Assembly: GCF_008639165.1 (NCBI RefSeq)
Contig: NZ_CP029197.1
Coordinates: 6,266,001-6,330,000, forward strand
Length of the DNA stretch: 64,000 nucleotides
Direction: 5' to 3'
Origin: Streptomyces venezuelae ATCC 10712
Lineage (GTDB): Bacteria > Actinomycetota > Actinomycetes > Streptomycetales > Streptomycetaceae
The translations under genes and the position numbers were made by a program. The first letter of the stretch is position 1; each line of letters starts with the position of its first letter. This document shows positions 52,513-63,651 of this stretch, in pieces. The notes beneath the pieces were generated by a model. The model worked only from the letters and a program-made list of their open reading frames with translations. It was not told the origin of the DNA and did not search any database.

Positions 52513-54072
52513 ATGAGTAGTACACCCGAGCCGAAGACACCGACGGCGACCGCACCCCGCAAGGGCGGGGGAGACGGCAAGGGCATCGCCCTGTTCGTGA
52601 TCGCCTCGTGTCAGCTGATGGTGGTCCTCGACATCACCATCGTGAACATCGCGCTACCGCACATCCAGACCGCGCTGGACTTCTCGACCACCAGCCTCTC
52701 CTGGGTGGTGAACGCCTACACCCTGACGTTCGGCGGCCTGCTCCTGCTGGGCGGACGCGCCGGCGACATCCTGGGCCGGCGCCGGGTGTTCATCTTCGGC
52801 GTGCTCCTCTTCGGACTGGCGTCGCTGTTCTGCGGACTCGCGCAGAGCGAGTGGCAACTCCTCGCGGCCCGCGCCCTCCAGGGCGTCGGCGGTGCGATCG
52901 CCTCACCGACCTCGCTCTCCCTGATCACCACCACCTTCGACGAAGGCCCGGAGCGCAACCGGGCGTTCGGCGTCTTCGCGGGCGTCTCGGCGGGCGGCGG
53001 CGCGATCGGCCTGGTCGCGGGCGGCATGCTCGTCCAATGGCTCGACTGGCGCTGGATCTTCTTCGTGAACGTGCCGATCGCGCTGATCATCGCGTTCCTC
53101 ACGCCGCGGCACGTGAAGGAGTCCGAGCGGCACCCGGGCCACTTCGACCTCGCCGGCGCGCTGACCTCCACGCTCGGCATGGTGGCGCTGGTGTACGGCT
53201 TCATCCGGGCGGCGCAGGAAGGCTGGAGCGACCCGTACACGATCGGCTCGTTCGTGGCGGCGGTCGTCCTGCTGGCCCTGTTCATCCTGATCGAGCGGCG
53301 CTCCCAGCAGCCGATCACACCACTGCACATGTTCGCCGACCGCAACCGCTCGGGCACGTACGTCATCATGCTCTGCCTGGCGGCGGCCATCTTCGGGATG
53401 TTCTTCTTCCTGACCCTGTTCGTCCAGCAGGTGCTGAGCTTCAGCCCGTTGACGACGGGACTCGCGTTCCTGCCGGTCAGCGCGATCATCGGGGTCGGCG
53501 CCGGCCTCACGTCCAATCTCCTGCCCCGGTACGGGCCGAAGCCCTTCATGGTGACGGGTTCGGTACTCGCCGCGGCGGGCCTGTCCTGGCTGACCCTGAC
53601 CGACGTCGACTCCACCTACCTGGGCAGCATCCTCGGCCCGATCCTCGTCTTCGGCCTCGGCATGGGCCTGATGTTCGTGTCGCTCACCATCATGGCGCTG
53701 TCCAACGTCGAGGTGCAGGAATCCGGCGCGGCGTCCGGCCTGCTCAACGCCACGCAGCAGGTGGGCGGTTCACTGGGCCTGTCGATCCTGGTCACGGTCT
53801 TCGGCACGGCGAGCCGCAACGAGGCCGAGAAGCAGGTCCCCGCCTTCCTCTCCCAGGCGGGCCCCCTGGAAAAGGCCCAGTTCGCGAAAACGGGCCAACT
53901 CCCACCCCCCTGGGGCGACCAGGTCCTCACCTCAGGCGTCTCAGCGGGCTTCGTCACAGCGGCCATCTTCGCCGTGGTCGGCGCCCTGATAGCCCTCTTC
54001 GTCATCCAGGTCCGCCCCTCGGACATCGAACGCCTCAAGGGCGGCGGCCCGATGCCGGGCGCGGGCGGCTGA
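52513..54072 (+). CDS. MFS transporter, DHA2-type (14 TM) drug/H+ antiporter
   Basis: A 519-residue protein with 14 predicted helices. The first two helices contain VVLDITIVNIALPHIQTAL (the D-x-T-I-V-N motif of the DHA2 family) and the loop 2-3 motif LLGGRAGDILGRRRVF; motif C-like residues GGAIGLVAGGMLVQWLDWRWIFFVNVP follow (given by parts). It probably exports small hydrophobic or cationic compounds using protons. It lies 97 bp after RidA in the same direction, so it may export pathway intermediates or be unrelated. Confidence 0.92.
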   Translation: MSSTPEPKTPTATAPRKGGGDGKGIALFVIASCQLMVVLDITIVNIALPHIQTALDFSTTSLSWVVNAYTLTFGGLLLLGGRAGDILGRRRVFIFGVLLFGLASLFCGLAQSEWQLLAARALQGVGGAIASPTSLSLITTTFDEGPERNRAFGVFAGVSAGGGAIGLVAGGMLVQWLDWRWIFFVNVPIALIIAFLTPRHVKESERHPGHFDLAGALTSTLGMVALVYGFIRAAQEGWSDPYTIGSFVAAVVLLALFILIERRSQQPITPLHMFADRNRSGTYVIMLCLAAAIFGMFFFLTLFVQQVLSFSPLTTGLAFLPVSAIIGVGAGLTSNLLPRYGPKPFMVTGSVLAAAGLSWLTLTDVDSTYLGSILGPILVFGLGMGLMFVSLTIMALSNVEVQESGAASGLLNATQQVGGSLGLSILVTVFGTASRNEAEKQVPAFLSQAGPLEKAQFAKTGQLPPPWGDQVLTSGVSAGFVTAAIFAVVGALIALFVIQVRPSDIERLKGGGPMPGAGG

Positions 54073-54148
54073 AACGGACGCTGGTTCCCCGGGGGCGGTG
54101 TGATAGTGGTAGAGGCTGACGGTCGGCCGAACGGGGGGAATCGGAGAC

Positions 54149-54499
54149 GTGCGCGATCCGTTGGAGAACGTGGAACTCACCGAGGCCGTGCAGGGCTTGC
54201 GAGACCAGCTGATGGCCGCCGTGCACGCCGCGGACGGACAGCGCGTCAAGTTCGAGGTCGACGAGATCACGCTGGACTTCTCGGTCGAGCTGCGGCGCGA
54301 CGCGACGGCCAAGGCCGGGTTCAAGGCATGGGTGGTCTCCGGCGACGCCCAGGTGGGCGTGGCGCGGAGCGCCGTCCACACGGTGTCCGTGAAACTGAGG
54401 CCGAAGGACGCGACCAACGGCCGGCCAATCGAAATCGGACATCAGGCCGAGGTCGACATGGGTGACTTCGCAGATCCGTCCGGACCGTACGGCGGATGA
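54149..54499 (+). CDS. Trypco2 (trypsin-co-occurring domain 2) family protein
   Basis: A 116-residue protein starting at GTG 54149 with a GGGGGGA stretch 10 nt upstream. VELTEAVQGLRDQLMAAVHAADGQRVKFEVDEITLDFSVELRRD (quoted by ends) forms a helix plus beta pattern that I recognise as Trypco2. The family is named for its repeated presence beside trypsin-like proteases in conflict systems, and here the next gene, overlapping by ATGA, starts with a trypsin domain. It may act as an adaptor or regulator of the protease. No catalytic residues are visible. Confidence 0.85.
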   Translation: MRDPLENVELTEAVQGLRDQLMAAVHAADGQRVKFEVDEITLDFSVELRRDATAKAGFKAWVVSGDAQVGVARSAVHTVSVKLRPKDATNGRPIEIGHQAEVDMGDFADPSGPYGG

Positions 54500-57400
54500 G
54501 CGCCCGGTCCATCGAACGCATCGCCGTCGTCCAGGGAGCGCGTCAGGGCTCCGGCTTCCTGCTGGACTCCCGCCTCGTGCTCACCTCGGCGCACCTGTTC
54601 GAAGGGGAGGACGAGACCGCTCGCGTCGCCGTCCCCGGCGGGGCGGGGCCGCGCGACTGCCGCCTTCTCTGGCGCCGCCACGACGCGTCGTGCGACGCGG
54701 CCCTGCTCGAAGCGGACGAAGACCTCGTGAGGGAGGGCACGACGTGCCGGACGGCCGATGTCCGGTGGGGCCGGATATCCGGCCTGGCCGCGTGGGAGAA
54801 CTGCGAAGCGGTGGGCTACCCGCGGATCTCGCTCCGGGACGGGGCGCGGCCGGACACCGAGCAGATCGTGGGCACGCTGAAGCCGGGATCGTCCGTCCTG
54901 CGCGGTCGTTACGTCCTGGACAGTTCCCACACCCCACCGCCCGCGGCCTCCGGGGCATCGCCGTGGCAGGGGATGTCGGGGGCCGCTCTCTTCGCCGGCG
55001 AATACCTGATCGGTGTGGTGTCGGGGGACCCCGCGCAGTGGGGTCACGCGCGGGTGGAGGCCGTCCCCGTCTCCGTCGTGGTGGCCGATCCGGGCTTCCG
55101 GCGGGCGATGGAGGCAGCCGCGGGGTTCCGTCCCGAGGTGGTGGAGATCGGCAGGCCGGTGCCGCAGGTGGTGCGCGAGACCTTCGCCACCCGCGAAGAC
55201 GACTGGATCCCCGTCGCCGACGCCGACCCGGTCTCCTTCGGTGTTCACCGCGTGCCGGACGCCTCCGGCCATCCGGACGTCGTGCCGTACGTGTCCCGCC
55301 GCGTCGACGCTCAGGTGGACGACCGGCTCGCAGCGCTGGCGGAAACGGGCGGCATGCTGTTGCTGACCGGGGACTCGGCCGCCGGCAAGTCGAGGGCCCT
55401 GTTCGAAGGCATGGTCCGCAATCTCGGGGGCCGGTCGGTATGCAAGCCGGACCCCGATGCCGACCTGTCCTTCCTGCACTCCTCCACCGGAAGTGATCAC
55501 GAGACGGTCGTGTGGCTCGACGACCTGCACACCTACCTGAGGTCCGACGGGCTGACGCCGTCGCTGCTCGACCGGCTCGTCCGCCGCGGCACGGTCGTGC
55601 TCGCCACGCTGCGCACCGAGTTCCACGAGCACTACACGGACGACGAGGACGGCCCGTCGCTCTCGCGGAGCACCGGGCCGCGGCTGCCGACCTCGCCCGG
55701 CCGGGTGATCCGCGCGGCACATCACCTCACCCTCGACCGGCTCTGGACGGACGACGAGCGGCGGGCCGCCTCGTCGAGCGAGGACCCGCGCGTCGTCGCC
55801 GCACTGAACGCCGACCGGGCGTACGGGGTGGCGGAGTACCTCGCGGCGGGACCGCAGGTCCTCAAGCGGTGGAAGGCCGCGTCGCGGGCGAAGGGCAACC
55901 CCCGGGGGGCCGCGCTCGTCGCGGCCGCCGTCGCCCTCGCCCGTACGGGGGTGGACACCGCGCTGGCGCCGGAGTCCCTGGAACGCCTCCACGCGTACTT
56001 CCTCGACCGGGCGGGCGGGCCGGCGCTGAGGCCGGAAGGCATGGCGGAAGCCTGGGCATGGGCGTCCAAAATCGTGCTGGGCGTGACCAGTCCCCTCGTA
56101 CCGGGGCGGGGAGGAACGTGGAAGCCGTTCGACTACCTCGTGTCGGACGCCGCGCGCGGGTCCCGTCCCGGCGAGCTGCCGGGCGAGGTGTGGGACGAAG
56201 CCCTGCGCATCGTGGACGACACGCGCCGTGTACTGGTGTCGACCGTCGCCAGGGTGGCGGGCCGGCCGGACGTGGCCAAGGAGGCGCTCCGCCCCCTCGC
56301 GGAGGCGGACGATCCCGACGGCCTGGTCAACCTGGGGGCGTTGCTGGCCGCGGAGAAGGACGAAGACGGTGCCGGCCGCTGCTTCGAGCGTGCTTTCCGT
56401 CTGGGGGACTCCACCGGGGCCCACAACATGGGTGCCCTGTCCTTCATGCGGGGTGATCTGGAAGGGGCACGGGACTGGTTCGAGCGTGCGGTCGAGGCCG
56501 GGGGACGGGAGTCGATCGGCGCCCTCGGCCTGGTCCACGAGAAGCTGGGGAACCAGGACGAGGCGACAGCGCTCTGGAAGCGCGGTACCGAGGCCGGTGA
56601 CCCCGGCAGTGCGCTGCACTATTCGGACTGGCTGCGGTCGCAGTGGCAGTCGGACGAAGCCGTCGAGGCCCTGAGAGTCGCCGCGGACGGTGAGATCCCG
56701 CTGGCCGCGCTCTCGTACGCCGGAGTTCTCCTGCGGAGGGAGGACACGGACACGGCCCACGCCTATGTCTCGCGTGCCTACGACGTGGCAGTCATGCAGG
56801 GGAATCTGGGCGACCCGGTCGGCTGCCTGATGGCCGGGGTGACCGCGTACTCCTTCGGTGACGTCCGGCTGGGGGCGGAGTGGTGGAGCCGGGCACGCGA
56901 GCACGGCCGCCCACCGGACTGGGTGGTCCTGGAGGCGGAGGAGGGCTCACCTGGACTCCCGCACCTGGTCTTCAGCGCCGACTGCCTGGACAGGCTCGGG
57001 CACGAGGAGGCCCGTTCCCTCATGCGGTTGCTCTGGGCCGGCGACTGCCAGGACTGCGGACATCCGCTGGCTGACGGCGTTCCGGCCCTCCATGTGGACG
57101 ATCACTACGAATGGGCCCACGCACGGCTCTTCCACTTCGGAATGTGCCGGTATCCGGGCTGGAACGATTCGGCCCTGATCAGTTTCGCCAAAGAGGCGGG
57201 TCTCAGCTGGACGGCGTTCACCGCCGGCGTCCCCGTGGGGCAGCGCAGCGACCAGCTCGTTCCCGGTTTCGTGGTCAACCCCTCCGTCGAGGCAGCGCAG
57301 TTGGTACAGGTCGGCGATCGCTGGACGGCCACGGCCGCTCTCGGGCCCCGGTCCACCCACGCCGAAGCGCTCGGCCTCCGACCGCTGTGGTCCGGCTTGC

Positions 57401-57660
57401 CACCCAGGTCGTCCGACGGCCTCGCCCGGGCGTTCACCGGTCCCGGCGAAGTCGCCGTGGCCACGTTCGGCCAGCTCTGGACCGCTCCCGCGACCGACGA
57501 GTTCATCGCGATGACGCGGCGGTTCGGAGGAATGCTGCTCATCACGGCGAGCACGGTCGGACCCGAGTCCCCGGCCTCCGTGGAGGTCCTGACGGACGCC
57601 CTGGAGGCCTGGGACTCGATGACGAGGTGGGTCCCGCTGACATCCGACTCCTCGGGCTGA
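54496..57660 (+). CDS. Trypsin-like protease - P-loop NTPase - TPR conflict-type protein
   Basis: A 1054-residue protein. Residues 5-195 are a trypsin-like domain with H33 (TSAHLF), D67 (CDAALLEAD) and S161 (QGMSGAALF), where the usual GDSGG reads GMSGA. Residues 285-560 are a P-loop NTPase: Walker A G292-DSAAGKS-299 and VVWLDDLH as Walker B, in a STAND-like context. Residues ~590-800 are TPR/Sel1-like repeats with GAHNMGALSFMRGDLEGARDW-type helices. A Cys/His cluster near 855-885 (CQDCGHPL, then H/C) may bind zinc. The repeat region probably senses a trigger and the NTPase drives assembly to unleash the protease. It is preceded by Trypco2. Confidence 0.85.
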   Translation: MSARSIERIAVVQGARQGSGFLLDSRLVLTSAHLFEGEDETARVAVPGGAGPRDCRLLWRRHDASCDAALLEADEDLVREGTTCRTADVRWGRISGLAAWENCEAVGYPRISLRDGARPDTEQIVGTLKPGSSVLRGRYVLDSSHTPPPAASGASPWQGMSGAALFAGEYLIGVVSGDPAQWGHARVEAVPVSVVVADPGFRRAMEAAAGFRPEVVEIGRPVPQVVRETFATREDDWIPVADADPVSFGVHRVPDASGHPDVVPYVSRRVDAQVDDRLAALAETGGMLLLTGDSAAGKSRALFEGMVRNLGGRSVCKPDPDADLSFLHSSTGSDHETVVWLDDLHTYLRSDGLTPSLLDRLVRRGTVVLATLRTEFHEHYTDDEDGPSLSRSTGPRLPTSPGRVIRAAHHLTLDRLWTDDERRAASSSEDPRVVAALNADRAYGVAEYLAAGPQVLKRWKAASRAKGNPRGAALVAAAVALARTGVDTALAPESLERLHAYFLDRAGGPALRPEGMAEAWAWASKIVLGVTSPLVPGRGGTWKPFDYLVSDAARGSRPGELPGEVWDEALRIVDDTRRVLVSTVARVAGRPDVAKEALRPLAEADDPDGLVNLGALLAAEKDEDGAGRCFERAFRLGDSTGAHNMGALSFMRGDLEGARDWFERAVEAGGRESIGALGLVHEKLGNQDEATALWKRGTEAGDPGSALHYSDWLRSQWQSDEAVEALRVAADGEIPLAALSYAGVLLRREDTDTAHAYVSRAYDVAVMQGNLGDPVGCLMAGVTAYSFGDVRLGAEWWSRAREHGRPPDWVVLEAEEGSPGLPHLVFSADCLDRLGHEEARSLMRLLWAGDCQDCGHPLADGVPALHVDDHYEWAHARLFHFGMCRYPGWNDSALISFAKEAGLSWTAFTAGVPVGQRSDQLVPGFVVNPSVEAAQLVQVGDRWTATAALGPRSTHAEALGLRPLWSGLPPRSSDGLARAFTGPGEVAVATFGQLWTAPATDEFIAMTRRFGGMLLITASTVGPESPASVEVLTDALEAWDSMTRWVPLTSDSSG

Positions 57661-57694
57661 ACCCACCCGGGGCGGTACCCGAGGAACCGAGGCC

Positions 57695-59224
57695 CTAGAT
57701 GTCCCGGAAGATCTCGATCTGGGCGCCGATCGAGTTCAGCCGCTCCGCCAGGTCCTCGTAGCCGCGGTTGATGACGTACACGTTGCGCAGGACCGAGGTG
57801 CCCTCGGCGGCCATCATGGCGAGGAGGACGACTACGGCCGGGCGCAGGGCCGGGGGGCACATCATTTCGGCGGCGCGCCAGCGGGTGGGGCCCTCGACGA
57901 GGACGCGGTGGGGGTCCAGGAGCTGGAGGCGGCCGCCGAGGCGGTTGAGGTCGGTGAGGTAGATGGCGCGGTTGTCGTAGACCCAGTCGTGGATGAGGGT
58001 CTTGCCCTGGGCCGTGGCCGCGATCGCCGCGAAGAAGGGGACGTTGTCGATGTTCAGGCCCGGGAACGGCATCGGGTGGATCTTGTCGATCGGCGCCTCC
58101 AGTTTGGAGGGGCGGACCGTCAGGTCGACCAGGCGGGTGCGGCCGTTGTCGGCCGGGTACTCGGCCGAGCGGTCGTGGTCGAGGCCCATCTCCTCGAGGA
58201 CGGCGAGTTCGATCTCCATGAACTCGATCGGGACCCGGCGGATGGTCAGTTCGGATTCCGTGACGACCGCCGCGGCCAGCAGGCTCATCGCCTCGACCGG
58301 GTCCTCGGAGGGGGAGTAGTCGACGTCCACGTCGATCTGTGGGATGCCGTGGACGGTCAGGGTCGTGGTGCCGATGCCGTCCACCCGTACGCCGAGGGCC
58401 TCCAGGAAGAAGCACAGGTCCTGGACCATGTAGTTGGAGGAGGCGTTGCGGATGACGGTCACGCCGTCGTGGCGGGCGGCCGCCAGGAGGGCGTTCTCGG
58501 TCACGGTGTCGCCGCGCTCGGTGAGCACGATCGGGCGGTCGGGGGCGACGGAGCGCTCGACCTGGGCGTGGTAGATGCCCTCGGTCGCGGTGATGTCGAG
58601 GCCGAAGCGGCGCAGCGCGATCATGTGCGGCTCGATCGTGCGCGTACCGAGGTCGCAGCCGCCGGCGTACGGCAGCTTGAAGCGGTCCATGCGGTGCAGC
58701 AGCGGGCCGAGGAACATGATGATCGAGCGGGTGCGGATCGCGGCCTCGGCGTCGATCGAGTCCATGTCCAGTTCGGCCGGCGGCACGATCTCCAGGTCGA
58801 CGCCGTCGTTGACCCAGCGGGTGCGCACGCCGATGGAGTTGAGCACTTCGAGGAGCCGGAAGACCTCCTCGATGCGGGCGACCCGGCGCAGGACGGTGCG
58901 GCCCTTGTTGAGGAGGGAGGCGCAGAGCAGCGCGACGCAGGCGTTCTTGCTCGTCTTGACGTCGATGGAGCCGGAGAGCCGGCGGCGGCCGACGACCCTG
59001 AGGTGCATCGGTCCGGCGTAGCCCAGGGACACGATTTCGCTGTCGAGGGCTTCGCCGATGCGGGCGATCATCTCAAGGCTGATGTTCTGGTTGCCGCGCT
59101 CGATCCGGTTGACTGCGCTCTGGCTCGTGGCCAGTGCGTCGGCGAGCTGCGTCTGTGTCCAGCCACGGTGCTGACGGGCGTCACGGATGAGCTTGCCGAT
59201 GCGTACGAGGTAGTCGTCTGCCAT
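57695..59224 (-). CDS. XRE HTH - MurA-like (UDP-GlcNAc 1-carboxyvinyltransferase) fusion
   Basis: A 509-residue fusion. Residues 5-66 are an XRE helix-turn-helix (GWTQTQLADALATSQSAVNRIE, quoted in part). Residues 72-505 have the EPSP-synthase fold of MurA: substrate-binding K93-N94 (KTSKNAC), the catalytic-type Cys C190 in GGCDLGTRTIEPHM, and PFPGLNIDN. Because the MurA active-site residues are conserved, enzyme activity in the first committed peptidoglycan step (enolpyruvyl transfer to UDP-GlcNAc) is possible, or it is a ligand-controlled regulator. TAACGT ends 6 nt before the ATG, suggesting a leaderless mRNA, and a 20-bp dyad overlaps it. Confidence 0.9.
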   Translation of the reverse strand: MADDYLVRIGKLIRDARQHRGWTQTQLADALATSQSAVNRIERGNQNISLEMIARIGEALDSEIVSLGYAGPMHLRVVGRRRLSGSIDVKTSKNACVALLCASLLNKGRTVLRRVARIEEVFRLLEVLNSIGVRTRWVNDGVDLEIVPPAELDMDSIDAEAAIRTRSIIMFLGPLLHRMDRFKLPYAGGCDLGTRTIEPHMIALRRFGLDITATEGIYHAQVERSVAPDRPIVLTERGDTVTENALLAAARHDGVTVIRNASSNYMVQDLCFFLEALGVRVDGIGTTTLTVHGIPQIDVDVDYSPSEDPVEAMSLLAAAVVTESELTIRRVPIEFMEIELAVLEEMGLDHDRSAEYPADNGRTRLVDLTVRPSKLEAPIDKIHPMPFPGLNIDNVPFFAAIAATAQGKTLIHDWVYDNRAIYLTDLNRLGGRLQLLDPHRVLVEGPTRWRAAEMMCPPALRPAVVVLLAMMAAEGTSVLRNVYVINRGYEDLAERLNSIGAQIEIFRDI

Positions 59225-59230
59225 GGCGTC

Positions 59231-59236
59231 ACGTTA
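59231..59236 (-). promoter_or_regulatory. -10-like TAACGT, leaderless start of the XRE-MurA gene
   Basis: Read on the minus strand, TAACGT lies 6 nt before ATG 59224. It is partly inside the 59234-59253 dyad, so a bound repressor would block it. Confidence 0.5.
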
Positions 59237-59253
59237 TCTCAGATATGAGATGA
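59234..59253. promoter_or_regulatory. Operator dyad TTATCTC-N6-GAGATGA
   Basis: A 20-bp imperfect palindrome 10-29 nt upstream of the XRE-MurA start. The half-sites and the 6-bp spacing match those of the dyad at 59757-59776, with one mismatch in 14 arm positions. Confidence 0.6.
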
Positions 59254-59275
59254 CACTCGCAGTTGGGGTAGGCCG

Positions 59276-59632
59276 TCAGGGTGAAATGTCGTACGCAGTC
59301 GGGTGACGCGGTTCGTACAGGGGGAGTTCGGTGCCGCTCGGGAGCCGGATGGCGGCGAGCAGGCCCCAGCGCTGCTCCTCGATGGCGCGGGTGACCTGGA
59401 CGCCCTTGTCCTCCAGGTCCAGCAGGGTCTGGGCGAGGTCCTCGCACATGAGGTAGAGCTCGACGCCCGGCTCGCCCTCCGTGGGATGGGTGGCGACCTC
59501 CGCGGGGGGCAGCTTGAAGATGAGCCAGCCGCCTCCGGCGTCCACGTGCTCGAAGCCGAGGACGTCCCGGAGGAAGGCGCGGTCGGCCTCCGCGTCCCGG
59601 GTGTAGAGAATCACATGCGCGCCGATGACCAT
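59276..59632 (-). CDS. VOC (vicinal oxygen chelate) family protein
   Basis: A 118-residue protein in the glyoxalase/bleomycin-resistance fold: MVIGAHVILYTRDAEADRAFLRDVLGFEHVD is the first beta-alpha-beta unit and RWGLLAAIRLPSGTELPLYEP the last strands (quoted by parts). Metal ligands are His6 and a Glu near EL-PLYEP. Substrate unknown. ATG 59632 matches the family start; a longer frame upstream lacks conservation. It lies 51 nt upstream of the XRE-MurA gene on the same strand. Confidence 0.85.
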   Translation of the reverse strand: MVIGAHVILYTRDAEADRAFLRDVLGFEHVDAGGGWLIFKLPPAEVATHPTEGEPGVELYLMCEDLAQTLLDLEDKGVQVTRAIEEQRWGLLAAIRLPSGTELPLYEPRHPTAYDISP

Positions 59633-59755
59633 GTCCCGATCGTCGGCCGCCGCCACGCCCGGGGCAATCCGCGGGCCGCCGTACGGGTGCCGGGGCGCCG
59701 CTTCCCGGCGGCTCGGGGGCATCCGGGCATGACCCGGCAGCGGGGATGCACTAGA

Positions 59756-59777
59756 GTTATCTCGACATCGAGATAAC
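59756..59777. promoter_or_regulatory. Operator palindrome upstream of aconitase (TamR-like site?)
   Basis: Perfect 9-bp arms (GTTATCTCG / CGAGATAAC) separated by ACAT. It lies 129-150 nt before acnA and 124 nt before the divergent VOC gene. In S. coelicolor the MarR-type regulator TamR is reported to control the aconitase gene; such a palindrome is a natural candidate for it. Confidence 0.6.
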
Positions 59778-59818
59778 TGCTTACGGCGCACCGCGGCCGC
59801 CCACCCGGTAAGGGTTAC

Positions 59819-59837
59819 CTAACTAAGCCTTACCTTA
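59819..59837. promoter_or_regulatory. Iron-box-like site (DmdR/IdeR type) upstream of aconitase
   Basis: Aligning this 19-mer with the actinobacterial iron box (TTAGGTTAGCCTAACCTAA) gives 13 identities, concentrated in the right half (AGCCT.ACCT.A). It lies 69-87 nt before acnA. Iron control would suit an iron-sulfur enzyme. Confidence 0.4.
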
Positions 59838-59905
59838 GCGGATCGGCGAGGGAGTCGTGGCGGCAGCATGGCGGTAATACGCGCACTTTGATGAAGGAGA
59901 CTGTC

Positions 59906-62623
<2,718 letters not shown>

Positions 62624-62647
62624 CACGATCTGACCCGGTAGTACGGA

Positions 62648-62683
62648 AAGGGCCCCGCTCCTCGGAAGAGGAGCGGGGCCCTT
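62648..62683. terminator. Perfect 16-bp hairpin terminator between acnA and the FG-GAP gene
   Basis: Arms 62648-62663 and 62668-62683 are exact complements around a GGAA tetraloop, starting 24 nt after the acnA stop. Being symmetrical, it can serve both converging genes; on the plus strand it ends ...CCCTT before CGCC, so the U-run is minimal. Confidence 0.9.
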
Positions 62684-62739
62684 CGCCGTGCCGTGCCCGC
62701 GCTGATCAGAACGCGGTCAGAACGCGGTCAGAACACGGA

Positions 62740-63651
62740 TCAGAACATCGCGCGGAAGCCGTTCCACCCCGACGTGCCGATCTGCACCCGGCCGGAGTAC
62801 GGGGACGAGGCGCGGCCCGTGCCCTTGTACAGCCACAGGGCGCCGCGGCCGTCACGGGCGACGAGGTCCGCCTTGCCGTCGAAGTTCAGGTCACCCGAGG
62901 ACACGAGGGAGTTGTACATGTTCCAGCCGCCGCCGATGCGGGAGCGGCCGGAGAACGGCGCCTTGTAGTTGCCGGTGCCCTTGTACAGCCACAGCACGCC
63001 GGCACCGTCGCGGGCGACGATGTCGGGCCTGCCGTCACCGGTGACGTCGCCCTTGCCGGCGATCTGGTTGTAGGCGTTCCAGCCGCCGCCGACCCGGACG
63101 CGCGGGGCCAGGGAGCCGTTGCCGTAGCCCAGGTAGTGCCAGAGCACGCCGGCACCGTCGCGGGCGAGGAGGTCGTCCGCCGGGGCGCCACCGGTGTTGG
63201 AGGCCGAGATGATCTTGTTGTAGATGTTCCAGCCGCCGCCGATGTCGCGGGGGCGGCCCACGTCGGCGTAGTGCAGACGGCCGTCACGCACGGCGTAGAA
63301 GCCGTCGGAGTCGCCGTCACCGTCCATGTCGGCCTGGTTGAAGTGCTTGTGGTAGTTCCAGCCGGTGCCGGAGTTGTCGGCCAGACGCTGGATGGCGCCA
63401 CCGCCGACCGGCTGGTAGCCCCAGATGGTGCCCGCGCTGTTGACGCCGTACAGGTAGTTCACCGGCGTGGCGGCGGCCGCGGAGGCCGCGAAGGTGCTTG
63501 CGTTCGAGGACCGCTCGATGCCGGACGCGGTCGGCTGCGGCGCGTCCGCCGCCATCGCGGCCGTGGTGGTGCTCACCAGAGCGGCCGTTATCGCCGCGAC
63601 GGTGACGCGGCGCAGGACGCCCGCGCGGTTCAGGCCGGAAGAGTTGGCCAC
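62740..63651 (-). CDS. Secreted FG-GAP / VCBS repeat protein
   Basis: A 303-residue protein starting at GTG 63651 (VANSSGLNRAGVLRR), with GGAG 5-8 nt upstream. A signal peptide with Arg residues, hydrophobic core and TTAAMAADA cleavage area precedes repeats of the form G-D-x-x-x-D-G-x-x-D-x-x-A-R-D (ADMDGDGDSDGFYAV, GDVTGDGRPDIVARD, GDLNFDGKADLVARD). These are calcium-binding FG-GAP blades; 4-5 units would give a beta-propeller-like lectin or adhesion fold. Related Streptomyces proteins are often attached to secreted enzymes; here no enzyme domain is present. A longer frame N-terminal to 63651 is not supported. Confidence 0.88.
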   Translation of the reverse strand: MANSSGLNRAGVLRRVTVAAITAALVSTTTAAMAADAPQPTASGIERSSNASTFAASAAAATPVNYLYGVNSAGTIWGYQPVGGGAIQRLADNSGTGWNYHKHFNQADMDGDGDSDGFYAVRDGRLHYADVGRPRDIGGGWNIYNKIISASNTGGAPADDLLARDGAGVLWHYLGYGNGSLAPRVRVGGGWNAYNQIAGKGDVTGDGRPDIVARDGAGVLWLYKGTGNYKAPFSGRSRIGGGWNMYNSLVSSGDLNFDGKADLVARDGRGALWLYKGTGRASSPYSGRVQIGTSGWNGFRAMF

